From Alcanivorax sp. (GTDB lineage: Bacteria; Pseudomonadota; Gammaproteobacteria; Pseudomonadales; Alcanivoracaceae), in contig NZ_PBSH01000029.1 of assembly GCF_002726155.1 (NCBI RefSeq), forward strand, positions 1 to 64,000: a DNA stretch of 64,000 nucleotides, given 5' to 3'. A model generated the notes under the pieces. That model worked only from the letters and a program-made list of their open reading frames with translations, ran no database searches and was not told the DNA's origin. Below are positions 53,024 through 61,877 of this stretch, in pieces. Within the stretch, counting starts at the first letter, position 1. Every line of letters begins with the position of its first letter. The translations under genes were made by a program, and so were the position numbers.

Positions 53024-54250
53024 ATGCGTCGTGTGGTGGTTACCGGTATTGCCGGCATTTCCCCGATTGGAAACGACTGGGATAGCCTGCAAGGCAACCT
53101 CAAGGCCGGTCGCACCGGCATTCGACAAATGCCGGACTGGGTACACTACGAAGGGCTAGGCACCCAACTGGGCGCCCCTGCCATGTTCCACCCGCCAGCG
53201 CATTTCGATCGCAAGAAAACCCGCTCCATGGGCCGCGTGGCACAGATGGCCACCCATGTCAGCGAACAGGCTCTGGAGCGCGCCGGCCTGCTCGGCGATC
53301 CGCTCCTGAAAAACGGTCGCACCGGTGTGGCCTACGGCAGTTCCGCCGGCAGCACCGCCGCCGTGGCCGACTTCGGCGGCATGTTGATCCACCGCTCTAC
53401 CCAGGGACTGAATGCCAACTCTTATCTAAAAATGATGGCTCACACCACGGCAGTGAACATTGGCGTCTACTTTGGCCTGCAAGGCCGGGTGCACACCACC
53501 AGCAGTGCCTGCACGTCCGGCAGCCAGGGCATCGGCTATGCCTGGGAAGCCATACGTTTCGGCCTGCAGGATGTGATGGTCGCCGGCGGCGCGGAAGAAC
53601 TGTGCCCCACCCAGGCGGCGGTGTTCGACACCCTGTTTGCTGCCAGCCAGGACAACGACCACCCATCACGCTCGCCACGCCCCTTCGATCGCGACCGGGA
53701 CGGCCTGGTGATTGGCGAAGGCGCCTGCACCCTGATTCTCGAATCACTGGAGCATGCCGAACAGCGCGGCGCGCCGATTCTTGCCGAGCTGGTCGGCTAT
53801 GGCACCAACAGCGATGGTCGCCATGTGACCCAGCCCAACCACGCCACCATGAAACAGGCCATGGTGCTGGCACTGGAAAGCGCTGAGCTGCATCCGGACC
53901 AGATTGGCTATGTCAGCGCCCACGGCACCGCCACCAGCCGCGGCGATGTGGCAGAAAGCCAGGCCACCGCGTCCCTGTTCGGGCCACGCATGCCAATCAG
54001 CACATTAAAGAGTTTTACCGGCCATACCCTGGGGGCCTGCGGTGCACTGGAAGCCTGGACCGCCATCGAAATGATGAATAGCGGCTGGTTCCACCCCAAC
54101 GCCAACCTGGAAGAACCGGACCCGGAGTGCGGCGAGCTGGATTACATCCGCGATGAAGGTCGCACGCTGGATTGCGACTATGTGATGAGCAACAATTTTG
54201 CCTTTGGCGGCATCAATACTTCACTGATTTTTCGCCGCTGGAGTGAATAG
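53024..54250 (+). CDS. apeR: Polyene beta-ketoacyl synthase 2 (FabF-like)
   Basis: 408 residues with the full triad C163 (SACTSGSQG), H300 (SAHGTATS) and H334 (TGHTLG). In APE systems this second ketosynthase starts the chain. It is the last gene of the operon and is preceded by a 76-base gap with its own good ribosome site (GGAGAACAGGA) and a possible promoter. An 11-bp inverted repeat follows the stop. Confidence 0.93.
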   Translation: MRRVVVTGIAGISPIGNDWDSLQGNLKAGRTGIRQMPDWVHYEGLGTQLGAPAMFHPPAHFDRKKTRSMGRVAQMATHVSEQALERAGLLGDPLLKNGRTGVAYGSSAGSTAAVADFGGMLIHRSTQGLNANSYLKMMAHTTAVNIGVYFGLQGRVHTTSSACTSGSQGIGYAWEAIRFGLQDVMVAGGAEELCPTQAAVFDTLFAASQDNDHPSRSPRPFDRDRDGLVIGEGACTLILESLEHAEQRGAPILAELVGYGTNSDGRHVTQPNHATMKQAMVLALESAELHPDQIGYVSAHGTATSRGDVAESQATASLFGPRMPISTLKSFTGHTLGACGALEAWTAIEMMNSGWFHPNANLEEPDPECGELDYIRDEGRTLDCDYVMSNNFAFGGINTSLIFRRWSE

Positions 54251-54252
54251 AA

Positions 54253-54305
54253 CACCGGATGCCGGATACCCAAAAAAGGAAAGAACCCAAACAGGTATCC
54301 GGCAC
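54253..54305. repeat. Heptad-type inverted repeat behind the polyene operon
   Basis: Perfect 11-bp arms TGCCGGATACC (54260-54270) and GGTATCCGGCA (54294-54304) separated by 23 A-rich bases. The arms consist of 7-base units (CCGGATG, CCGGATA; GGTATCC, GGCACGG). It lies between convergent apeR and a lipoprotein gene and is the only candidate transcription end there. Confidence 0.8.
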
Positions 54306-54318
54306 GGACTAACACCGA

Positions 54319-54711
54319 TCAATAAACTTCATCCAGCAACTCTTCCTGAATGGAAGCCGACAGGTTAACGACCCAACGGTTGTAGTTGCGATGAATCTTG
54401 CCTCCGCTCTCATCCAGATTCTGACTGCTCTTGTAGATGATGTCGTAATCCGCCTGCGTATAAGGAATAGACACCACGGCCTGGTGCGTACGCACCTGAA
54501 TTGACGCTTCCACTAACCCGGGTTTAACCACGCTGGGCACCCACCCTTTCTGGATGCTGCCTTTCATGATCGCCTCCTGAACCTGCTGCAGGCTTAACGT
54601 TTGCCCTGCTTGTGTCTGCGGGATAGTGCGATCATTCAGATCCATAATGGGCGCACTGGTACACGCTACCATCGCCATCGCGAATACCATCACCAACAAC
54701 CCTTTCTTCAT
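54319..54711 (-). CDS. Small lipoprotein, function unknown
   Basis: 130 residues from the ATG at 54711, preceded by AAGGAGAAAATA. Lipobox VACT-type: the signal ends MVAC (C17) followed by TSAPIMD. The mature part is about 110 residues of mixed helix and strand with QEAIMKGSIQKGWVP, IPYTQADYDIIYKSS and NYNRWVVNL; the same layout is seen in small Gammaproteobacterial lipoproteins of unknown role. No enzyme motif. Confidence 0.85.
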   Translation of the reverse strand: MKKGLLVMVFAMAMVACTSAPIMDLNDRTIPQTQAGQTLSLQQVQEAIMKGSIQKGWVPSVVKPGLVEASIQVRTHQAVVSIPYTQADYDIIYKSSQNLDESGGKIHRNYNRWVVNLSASIQEELLDEVY

Positions 54712-54794
54712 TATTTTCTCCTTGAACAGTTTCCCGTAACAGGAATGAACGCTACCGCGCATTCTCCCCAAGCTCAATTCACAATCCACCGTTT

Positions 54795-55724
54795 TCATTT
54801 CGCGCCAAGGATGCGTTCCATCATTCGGCTCACACTTGCCACCAGCGCCTGGGCCACGCCCGGATCCATAGAAGAATGACCACCATGCTCGACCCAATTG
54901 AGCACGCTGTTTGGCAGCACCTGATGCAACGCCAGCGCCTGCTCCGGCGGGCAGACAAAATCCCGGCTGCCATGCACAATTTCCACCGGCACGGCACTGC
55001 CGGCGCAAGCCTCAAGCAACGGCTGCTCCACAAAGCCATCGGCAAGGAAATAATGGGTTTCCTGGCGAGCCATGCACAACTCGTCATCATTACCCGGCCC
55101 CGGTGGCTGGGTTGGCATCAGCGCCAGGGTGGCTTCCCAATTACACCAGGCCCGGGCATAACGGCGAGCATGCTCGCCTTGCAACCCCTGATAATAACGC
55201 TCCAGCAAGCTGCCGCTGCCCGGCGGCGCTTGCTGTTGCAAGGCTTGCCAGGCCTCCGGGAACATTCTGGCCGCTCCCGCTTCGGTATAAAGCCAATCGC
55301 GATCCTGGCGACGACACAGAAAAATGCCACGCAACACCATGCCCACAATATGCTGTGGACACGCCGCCAGATAAGCCAGCGCCAGTGTCGCGCCCCAGGA
55401 ACCGCCAAATACCATCCAGCGTTCAACCTGTAACGCCTGTCGAATCTGTTCGAGATCTGCCAGCAAATGGCTCAAGGTATTATCATCAATAGACGCCAGC
55501 GGCCGGCTTTGACCAGCTCCGCGCTGATCAAACAGAATAATCCGAAACCGTTGCGGATCGAAAAAACGCCGCAGCGCTGGAGAGCAACCGCCACCGGGAC
55601 CACCATGCAACACCACCACGGGAATACCCTGCGGATTACCACTCTCTTCCACATATAACTGATGCCCCTGCCCAACCGGGAGGTAGCATTGCCGATACGG
55701 CTCGAGAAAAGGAAATAAGGCCAT
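54795..55724 (-). CDS. pip: Proline iminopeptidase
   Basis: Releases N-terminal proline from peptides; cytoplasmic serine peptidase of family S33. 309 residues: oxyanion HGGPGGG, nucleophile elbow GGSWGAT, acid in GSRDFVCP, base in EHGGHSS, and the DQRGAGQS block. The start ATG is fixed by an in-frame stop two codons upstream. That start codon lies in CATG shared with the divergent gene's ATG, so its promoter must lie inside the neighbouring coding region. No clear ribosome site. Confidence 0.96.
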   Translation of the reverse strand: MALFPFLEPYRQCYLPVGQGHQLYVEESGNPQGIPVVVLHGGPGGGCSPALRRFFDPQRFRIILFDQRGAGQSRPLASIDDNTLSHLLADLEQIRQALQVERWMVFGGSWGATLALAYLAACPQHIVGMVLRGIFLCRRQDRDWLYTEAGAARMFPEAWQALQQQAPPGSGSLLERYYQGLQGEHARRYARAWCNWEATLALMPTQPPGPGNDDELCMARQETHYFLADGFVEQPLLEACAGSAVPVEIVHGSRDFVCPPEQALALHQVLPNSVLNWVEHGGHSSMDPGVAQALVASVSRMMERILGAK

Positions 55725-56175
55725 GAGTCAGGTTCTGACAGGAAGAAGAATTTCAGCATACCTGTTGCTGATTTTGCTGCAAGGGCTGCTGGTGGCGTGT
55801 GATAACACGCCCCCGGAGCAGGCCATCAAGGATGCTCTTGCTGAAATTGAAACGGCCATCGAAGACGGCGACACCGGCACAGTGATGGATAGGCTAAGCG
55901 ATAATGTGGTCATTGAACGGCGCGGCAGAGCCCTGCAACGCAAGGACATTCACCGCACCCTGGTGGGCATTTTCTTTCGCTACCCGAACCGCAACCTCAC
56001 TTTTACACGCATCCAGATTGATCTGGACCCGGTGACAAAAAAGCAAGCCCCGGTGCAATTTACCGCACTGGCTTGGGGCGGAAAAAATGTGCTCCCGGAT
56101 GATGCCGACAGCTACCAGGTGGACAGCCACTGGATCCAGGACGGCGACTGGAAAATTGAGAGTCTGATTAATTAA
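55723..56175 (+). CDS. NTF2/SnoaL-like lipoprotein
   Basis: 150 residues behind a strong AAGGAAATAAGG site. Lipoprotein signal ending LLVACD (C26), followed by a helix-rich start (PEQAIKDALAEIETAIEDGDTGTVMDRLSD) and strands typical of the NTF2-like cone fold used by many small periplasmic binding proteins. No catalytic residues can be assigned. Its start overlaps that of the divergent pip gene by two bases. Confidence 0.82.
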   Translation: MSQVLTGRRISAYLLLILLQGLLVACDNTPPEQAIKDALAEIETAIEDGDTGTVMDRLSDNVVIERRGRALQRKDIHRTLVGIFFRYPNRNLTFTRIQIDLDPVTKKQAPVQFTALAWGGKNVLPDDADSYQVDSHWIQDGDWKIESLIN

Positions 56176-56211
56176 TAGCTACGCGTTTCTGGTTAGTCTT
56201 TTCAGAAAGCA

Positions 56212-56245
56212 AAGAGGCCGCGCCCAGCATTGGGCGCGGCCTCTT
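56212..56245. terminator. Strong bidirectional terminator-type hairpin
   Basis: Perfect 15-bp GC-rich stem (AAGAGGCCGCGCCCA and complement) with GCAT loop between the convergent lipoprotein and ntrC genes. T-runs are short (CTCTT), but the stem is very stable. Confidence 0.85.
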
Positions 56246-56309
56246 GCGTTTCAGATCGACACAATGCGCTTTCGCGCAGTTATTCATTATTAACTATTAA
56301 TTACTTCCA

Positions 56310-57740
56310 TCAGTCGTCATCACTCCCAAGCTGGCTTTCCATATCCAGCTCCTTGATCTTGCGGGTCAACGTATTGCGTCCCCAGCCCAGCAGCGCCGCC
56401 GCATCACGCTTGCGCCCGCCAGTGTGCTGCAAAGCCACTTCGATCATGGTTCGCTCAAACCCCGGCACTGCCTGCTCAAGGATACTGCGCTCGCCCTGAG
56501 CCAGCGCCCGGTCGGCCCAGTTGCGCAGGGATTTGAGCCAGTCGCCGCTCACATCCGTGCCCTTGGCGGCGCCGGTTTCTTTCAACTCCGGGGGCAAATC
56601 ATCCACCAGCACTTCCCGCCCGGATGCCATTACGGTCAACCAGCGACAGGTATTTTCCAGCTGCCGCACGTTGCCCGGCCAGGTTTGCGCCGACAGATAT
56701 TTTTCCGTGTCCTTGTGCAGAATTTTCGGCTCCACCCCCAGCTCGCTGCCGGCACGCTGCAGAAAGTAATTGGCCAGCCGGGGAATATCTTCCCGGCGCT
56801 CCGCCATACGCGGAATATGGATGCGAATAACGTTAAGGCGGTGAAACAAATCCTCGCGAAAATCGCCTTCTTTCACCAGCTTTTCCAGATCCTGGTGGGT
56901 GGCGGCAATAATGCGCACGTCCACGTGAATCGGCGTGGTCCCACCCACGCGATAGAATTCACTTTCCTGAAGTACCCGCAACAAACGGGTCTGGGCTTCC
57001 AGTGGCATGTCGCCGATTTCATCCAGAAACAGGGTGCCGCCATTGGCCTGCTCAAAACGGCCCACGCGCTGATTATTGGCGCCGGTGAAGGCTCCCTTTT
57101 CATGACCGAACAGCTCTGACTCGATCAGGTCTTTGGGAATGGCCGCCATGTTCAGGGCAACGAAGTTTTTCTCGCGCCGCATGGAATGGCGGTGCAAAGC
57201 CCGGGCTACCAGCTCCTTACCGGTACCGGACTGACCATTGATCAACACCGTCACATTGGAGTGACTCAACCGGCCAATGGCACGAAACACTTCCTGCATG
57301 GCCGGGGCTTCACCGATAATTTCGGTGGGCGCTTCTTCAACCGGTTCAGGAAAATCGCCACGGGACTCTTCCCGATGCTTGATGGCCCGGCGCACCAGCG
57401 CCACCGCCTCATCCACATCAAACGGTTTCGGCAGGTATTCAAACGCGCCCCCCTGGTAGGACGCCACGGCAGAATCCAGATCGGAATGCGCCGTCATGAT
57501 GATCACCGGCAAATCCGGATTCTTGCGCTGTAGAATTTTCAGCATCCGCAACCCGTCCGTGCCGGGCATGCGCACGTCGCTGATCAGCACTTCCGGTTCC
57601 TGCCCGCCCTGTTCCAGGGTATTGAGCGCTTCATCCGCATCTTCAAAGCAGGTCACCGCGTAGCCTTCCTGGCCCAGCGCCTTTTCCAACACCCAGCGAA
57701 TGGAGCGGTCATCATCCACAACCCAAATACTGACACTCAT
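56310..57740 (-). CDS. ntrC: Nitrogen regulator NtrC (NR-I)
   Basis: Response regulator and sigma-54 enhancer-binding protein. 476 residues: receiver domain with phospho-acceptor D55 (LISDVRMPG), AAA+ domain with Walker A GQSGTGKE and the sigma-54 contact GAFTGA, and a Fis-type helix-turn-helix at the C-terminus (RDAAALLGWGRNTLTRKIKEL). Pairs with ntrB 87 bases upstream. Expected to bind the palindromes before ntrB and glnA described here. Confidence 0.98.
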   Translation of the reverse strand: MSVSIWVVDDDRSIRWVLEKALGQEGYAVTCFEDADEALNTLEQGGQEPEVLISDVRMPGTDGLRMLKILQRKNPDLPVIIMTAHSDLDSAVASYQGGAFEYLPKPFDVDEAVALVRRAIKHREESRGDFPEPVEEAPTEIIGEAPAMQEVFRAIGRLSHSNVTVLINGQSGTGKELVARALHRHSMRREKNFVALNMAAIPKDLIESELFGHEKGAFTGANNQRVGRFEQANGGTLFLDEIGDMPLEAQTRLLRVLQESEFYRVGGTTPIHVDVRIIAATHQDLEKLVKEGDFREDLFHRLNVIRIHIPRMAERREDIPRLANYFLQRAGSELGVEPKILHKDTEKYLSAQTWPGNVRQLENTCRWLTVMASGREVLVDDLPPELKETGAAKGTDVSGDWLKSLRNWADRALAQGERSILEQAVPGFERTMIEVALQHTGGRKRDAAALLGWGRNTLTRKIKELDMESQLGSDDD

Positions 57741-57827
57741 GACCTGCTACTCCTGTTGTTTCCATCGCCACCGCAATCAGCGGCCGGCTTGTATGGCGTC
57801 GCTCTGTTCAAAGCAGCGCAATTAACG

Positions 57828-58919
57828 CTATGTCGGTTTCTCTGTTTCATCCAGCTGCTCCATGGGCAGCAGGATGCTAAACACGGTTTCGCCCGGCTGA
57901 CTCTCGCACTCGATCAATCCCTGATGCTGGCTGATGATGGACTGTGCAATGGAAAGTCCCAGCCCGGTGCCGCTGGCACGGCCACTGACCATGGGATAGA
58001 ACAGGGTTTCCTGCACATCCTCGGCAATGCCCGGGCCGTTATCGATAATGTCCATGCGCAACACTAAACGGTGTCGCTGGGCGCCAATGGTGAACTGGCG
58101 CAACACCCGGGTACGCATGGTGATGCGCGGTGCCGACGTCTTCGATTCCAGCAACGCCTGGGTGGCGTTGCGGATAAGGTTCAGTAATACCTGAATCAGC
58201 TGGTCCCGGTCGGCGATCACATCCGGCAAGCTGATGTCGTAATCGCGCCAGATCGCCACGCCTTTGGGGTATTCCGCCAGCAGCAATTGGCGCACATGCT
58301 CCAGGCACTCGTGCACATTTACGGCACGGAACTCGGGCGGCTTGCGCGGCCCGAGCATGCGGTCCGCCACCGACCGCAGCCGGTCGGCTTCATCGATAAT
58401 GACCTTGGTGTACTCGGTCAGCTCCGGGTCAGGCAGCGCCCGCTCCAGCAACTGGGCCGCACCGCGGATGCCACCCAGCGGATTCTTGATTTCATGGGCC
58501 ACACCCCGCACCAATGCCCGCGTAGCCTGGTGCGCATGAATCAGCGCTTCTTCACGACTGATCCGCAGCAAACGATCCAGTGACTGCATTTCCATCAGCA
58601 GACACAAAGGCTGGCCCGGCTCGTTAATCGGGCTGACCGAATAATCCACCATGATTTCATGGCCCGGCGCCACCGACAGCCGCGCTTCACGCTGGGTGAA
58701 GGGGTGCTCATCATCAATGCACTGCTGAATGGCGAGGCGGGCTTCTTCATCATCAAAAAAGTAATCGGGCAGAGGCTGACCGACGGCACGGCTGGTGCTG
58801 GTCGCCAGCAACATTTCTGCCGCCGGGTTCAGGTAGCGCACGCACAAGGCATCGTCCAGCATGATCACTGCGGTACGCAGGTGATCCAGTAGTCGTTTGT
58901 GCAACGTAATGTCACCCAT
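57828..58919 (-). CDS. ntrB: Nitrogen regulation sensor kinase NtrB (NR-II)
   Basis: Cytoplasmic histidine kinase/phosphatase acting on NtrC under PII control. With the start at 58919 it has 363 residues: PAS domain (about 10-110), H-box AHEIKNPLGG with H142, N-box NLIRNATQAL, and G-boxes DNGPGI and GTGLGLSIAQ. Another ATG at 58934 is possible, but the predicted sigma-54 promoter would put the transcript start almost on it, so 58919 is preferred. Neither has a strong ribosome site. Confidence 0.93.
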   Translation of the reverse strand: MGDITLHKRLLDHLRTAVIMLDDALCVRYLNPAAEMLLATSTSRAVGQPLPDYFFDDEEARLAIQQCIDDEHPFTQREARLSVAPGHEIMVDYSVSPINEPGQPLCLLMEMQSLDRLLRISREEALIHAHQATRALVRGVAHEIKNPLGGIRGAAQLLERALPDPELTEYTKVIIDEADRLRSVADRMLGPRKPPEFRAVNVHECLEHVRQLLLAEYPKGVAIWRDYDISLPDVIADRDQLIQVLLNLIRNATQALLESKTSAPRITMRTRVLRQFTIGAQRHRLVLRMDIIDNGPGIAEDVQETLFYPMVSGRASGTGLGLSIAQSIISQHQGLIECESQPGETVFSILLPMEQLDETEKPT

Positions 58920-58946
58920 CAGAAATTGGCCCATAACAGGGCATAA

Positions 58947-58961
58947 GCAATTATCAGGCCA
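58947..58961 (-). promoter_or_regulatory. Predicted sigma-54 promoter of ntrBC
   Basis: On the minus strand TGGCCT, five bases and TTGC; the GG and GC doublets are exactly 10 bases apart as required. It deviates from consensus TGGCAC in two bases. About 30 bases before the preferred ntrB start. Confidence 0.6.
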
Positions 58962-59056
58962 TCTGTAGATCAGCCGGAAAAAGCGGGTATCAGCGGCCTG
59001 CAGCACAGGCGTACAAAGCCTGCTATTGATGAGTTTAAAGGGAAGGAGGGGCAAAA

Positions 59057-59073
59057 TGCACCATTAGGGTGCA
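59057..59073. promoter_or_regulatory. NtrC binding site upstream of ntrB
   Basis: TGCACCATTAGGGTGCA: palindrome with TGCACC/GGTGCA arms, matching the NtrC consensus (TGCACC-N5-GGTGCA). It lies about 100 bases upstream of the predicted sigma-54 promoter and touches the 3' end of the DUF4124 gene. Confidence 0.8.
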
Positions 59074-59076
59074 TTA

Positions 59077-59838
59077 TTAGTTACTGCGGATGCTCCGATT
59101 CGGTTTTGCCGGCTGGGCTGCGGTGCCCCGATCTGCACCACCGCCCACGCTGGCAGCGCCCCCGGTTGAAGCACTGCCTCCCACATTGGCGGAACCACCA
59201 CGGTCCGCTGCACCACCGACTTGCGCAGCACCGCCGTTACTCCCGCCACCGGGGAAATTGCGGAAATCACTGACCGTGCTGCGGTGAATGTACACCTCCA
59301 CCGGCTCGGAGGTGATGCGGGTTTCGCCCTCCTCGCTCACCACTTTCACGATCAGGTTATGCACTCCGCGTTCCGGCGCATCCAGCTGCAGGGCGGGCTG
59401 CTCCACGCCATTATCCAGCAACACCAGGCTATCGCCGGGCTGCAGCCCGGGCTGCAAATTCACGGACACATACACAGCATCGGTCGGGTTACGCAGCGTA
59501 GAGCCGCTTTCCGGGGAAGTAATCGTCAGCGATGTGTACTCCTCTACCGAGGGGTCCGCCGCCTCTTCCTCTGGCGCCGACAGCGCCTCCGGCATTTCCA
59601 CCTTCTTGATTGGCACTGTATTGGTGGTTTTCAGTTTCACTTCCTCGGAGCGGCTGCTCTCTCCGGGTTGATCGGTGAATACCACATTGCCCTTTTCATC
59701 GGTGGTCCGGTAAATCTTCGACGCCGGCGCGTCGGAGGCCTCCGCCCTGTTGGCGCCATCCCCATCTTCCGCCGTGGCCGCCAGACTTAATCCAGAGACC
59801 AGACCCAAGGCAACCACCGCAATCAGCGACTTTTTCAT
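59077..59838 (-). CDS. DUF4124-domain exported protein with glycine-rich tail
   Basis: 253 residues from the ATG at 59838 (GGGAGATAACA before it). Signal peptide cleaved near LAA|TAE (residue 22), then the DUF4124 segment KIYRTTDEKGNVVFTDQP (41-58), a beta-sandwich middle part (about 105-195), and a Gly/Ala-rich tail with repeated GGAAxVGG/GGxADRGG units (about 205-245). Proteins with DUF4124 between glnA and ntrBC are usual in Pseudomonas-type genomes; their role is unknown. No evidence that it takes part in nitrogen control. Confidence 0.88.
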   Translation of the reverse strand: MKKSLIAVVALGLVSGLSLAATAEDGDGANRAEASDAPASKIYRTTDEKGNVVFTDQPGESSRSEEVKLKTTNTVPIKKVEMPEALSAPEEEAADPSVEEYTSLTITSPESGSTLRNPTDAVYVSVNLQPGLQPGDSLVLLDNGVEQPALQLDAPERGVHNLIVKVVSEEGETRITSEPVEVYIHRSTVSDFRNFPGGGSNGGAAQVGGAADRGGSANVGGSASTGGAASVGGGADRGTAAQPAKPNRSIRSN

Positions 59839-59930
59839 TGTTATCTCCCTATGACTGCCCTTGATTCTGGCCCGGCTGGGCCGCCCAGAAAAGGGGGAAG
59901 CGCACAAAATAGCACGCTTTTTTCCAGCAA

Positions 59931-59955
59931 AAAAAAGCCCCCGACAAGCGGGGGC
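59931..59955 (-). terminator. Terminator after glnA
   Basis: 7-bp GCCCCCG stem with a 5-base loop; on the minus strand a run of eight T follows. Lies 28 bases past the glnA stop. Confidence 0.9.
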
Positions 59956-59982
59956 CTCTTTTCTGCTGTTTCCCGAAGGATA

Positions 59983-61389
59983 TTAGCAGGAGTAGTACAT
60001 ATCGAACTCAACCGGGTGCGGGGTCATGTTCAAACGCTCAACCTCGGCACGCTTGAGTGCGATGTAGCCTTCCAGCATATCCTTGGTGAACACGTCACCT
60101 TCGGTCAGGAAGTCCATGTCTTCTTCCAGACAATCCAGCGCCATGGTCAGAGTGTGAGCCACGGTGGGGATGTCTTTGGCTTCTTCAGCCGGCAGATCGT
60201 ACAGATCCTTGTCCATAGCATCGCCAGGGTGCATCTTGTTCTTGATGCCGTCCAGGCCAGCCATCAGCAGGGAAGCGAAGCACAGGTACGGGTTCGCAGA
60301 CGGATCAGGGAAGCGCGCTTCCACACGACGGGCCTTGGCGCTGTTCACAAACGGAATGCGGATGGACGCAGAACGGTTGCGAGCAGAGTAGGCCAGCATT
60401 ACCGGCGCTTCAAAACCGGGCACCAGACGCTTGTAGGCGTTGGTGGAAGCATTGGTGAATGCGTTCAGGGCGCGGGCGTGCTTGATGATACCGCCGATGA
60501 AATACAGCGCTTCGTCAGACAGGCCAGCATAGCCGTCACCGGCAAACAGGTTTTTGCCGTCTTTGCCCAGGGATACGTGCACGTGCATACCGGAGCCGTT
60601 ATCACCGATCAGCGGCTTGGGCATGAAGGTAGCGGTTTTACCGTAAGCATGTGCCACGTTGTGTACGCAGTACTTGAGGATCTGTACTTCGTCCGCCTTG
60701 GCGGTCAGGGTGTTGGCGCCAACGCCGATTTCGCACTGGCCCGCAGTGCCCACTTCGTGGTGATGCACTTCGATTTTCAGCCCCATGGACTCCATGGCAG
60801 AACACATGGCGCCACGCAGATCGTGCAGGCTGTCTACCGGAGGAACCGGGAAGTAACCCCCTTTCACGCCCGGACGGTGACCGATGTTGCCGCCTTCGAA
60901 GTCTTCGTGGGACACCCACGCCGCTTCTTCAGAGTGGATGTTGTACATGGAACCCTGCATGTCGGATTTCCACTGCACGGAATCAAATACGAAAAACTCA
61001 GGCTCCGGACCGAACAGGGCGGTATCCGCGATGCCGGTCGACTTCAGGTATTCCTCGGCACGACGGGCAACGGAACGCGGGTCACGCTCGTAACCTTGCA
61101 TGGTGGTCGGCTCAAGAATGTCGCAGCGCAGGTTCAGGGTAGCCACGTCGGTGAACGGGTCCATTACGGCGGACTCGTCATCCGGCATCATTACCATGTC
61201 GGATTCGTTGATGCCCTTCCAACCAGCGATGGAGGAGCCATCAAACATTTTGCCGTCCTGGAAGAAATCTTCATCGATTTCGCCAACCGGAAGGGTGACG
61301 TGCTGCTCCTTGCCAGAGCTATCGGTGAAGCGCAGGTCCACCCATTTCACATCGTTTTCTTTGATCAGTTTGAGGGTCTTAACAGACAT
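59983..61389 (-). CDS. glnA: Glutamine synthetase type I
   Basis: Condenses ammonium and glutamate to glutamine with ATP. 468 residues from the ATG at 61389 with an AGGAGGA site; length is that of the enterobacterial dodecameric enzyme. Signatures: [17 protein letters not shown], the ATP-binding [16 protein letters not shown] block and the adenylylation tyrosine Y397 (LYDLPAEE). Followed by its own terminator; expression is expected from the sigma-54 promoter at 61508-61522. Confidence 0.99.
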   Translation of the reverse strand: MSVKTLKLIKENDVKWVDLRFTDSSGKEQHVTLPVGEIDEDFFQDGKMFDGSSIAGWKGINESDMVMMPDDESAVMDPFTDVATLNLRCDILEPTTMQGYERDPRSVARRAEEYLKSTGIADTALFGPEPEFFVFDSVQWKSDMQGSMYNIHSEEAAWVSHEDFEGGNIGHRPGVKGGYFPVPPVDSLHDLRGAMCSAMESMGLKIEVHHHEVGTAGQCEIGVGANTLTAKADEVQILKYCVHNVAHAYGKTATFMPKPLIGDNGSGMHVHVSLGKDGKNLFAGDGYAGLSDEALYFIGGIIKHARALNAFTNASTNAYKRLVPGFEAPVMLAYSARNRSASIRIPFVNSAKARRVEARFPDPSANPYLCFASLLMAGLDGIKNKMHPGDAMDKDLYDLPAEEAKDIPTVAHTLTMALDCLEEDMDFLTEGDVFTKDMLEGYIALKRAEVERLNMTPHPVEFDMYYSC

Positions 61390-61507
61390 TATCGTGCGTC
61401 CTCCTAAGGAACAGCGGGTTTGTCTCTGACTCGTCGTGCCACTCTGGGTAAGCGCAACACAAAGAGCCGGTATTCTCGGCCACTGGGCCAGCTTTGCCAA
61501 TAGGGAG

Positions 61508-61522
61508 GCAAATACCGTGCCA
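61508..61522 (-). promoter_or_regulatory. Sigma-54 promoter of glnA
   Basis: Minus strand TGGCACGGTATTTGC: a perfect TGGCAC-N5-TTGC element. It predicts a leader of about 105-110 bases before the ATG. Confidence 0.9.
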
Positions 61523-61583
61523 GCCCTTTTTTAGCGCATTCCCCGCCTAAATCGCAGAAACCAGGGAAGATGATTCATTTTGG

Positions 61584-61630
61584 TGCACAGCAACGGTGCA
61601 CTCAATAAGTGCAAAGCACTAAAATAGTGC
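61584..61630. promoter_or_regulatory. Cluster of three NtrC-type palindromes upstream of glnA
   Basis: Site A TGCACAGCAACGGTGCA (61584-61600), site B TGCACTCAATAAGTGCA (61597-61613) and site C GCACTAAAATAGTGC (61616-61630). A and B share four bases; B and C are separated by two. All lie 62-108 bases upstream of the sigma-54 promoter, the usual enhancer distance, and site C overlaps the 3' end of the TusA-like gene. Confidence 0.85.
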
Positions 61631-61870
61631 ACCATTATCTTCGCCCACTCGCAGCACCACAAAAACCTCGTTGCCCTGCTCACCCATTTCCAGCACCTCG
61701 TGGCCGTTAATCCGGCACCAGGCCGGGATATCGCTCAACGCGCCGGGGTCGGTGCAGACCACTTTCAGCGTGTCGCCGGTGGCCAGGGTTCTTACCTTGT
61801 TCTGGGTCTTGATCACCGGCATGGGGCACAGCAACCGGCGCACATCCAGTTCGTGAAGGGGAGAGGTCAT
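61619..61870 (-). CDS. TusA-family sulfur carrier protein
   Basis: 83 residues from the ATG at 61870. The CPxP motif (C15-P-M-P in RRLLCPMPVIKT) is the persulfide site of the TusA/SirA family. The gene begins seven bases after the stop of a PP-loop ATPase that resembles tRNA thiolation enzymes, so it probably hands sulfur to that partner. Its 3' end contains part of the glnA enhancer. Confidence 0.9.
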   Translation of the reverse strand: MTSPLHELDVRRLLCPMPVIKTQNKVRTLATGDTLKVVCTDPGALSDIPAWCRINGHEVLEMGEQGNEVFVVLRVGEDNGALF

Positions 61871-61877
61871 CGTCGAA

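Noticed and set aside
59851..61407. A 518-codon open frame on the plus strand opposite glnA
   Set aside because: Antisense shadow of glnA with no family motif; glnA itself is unmistakable.
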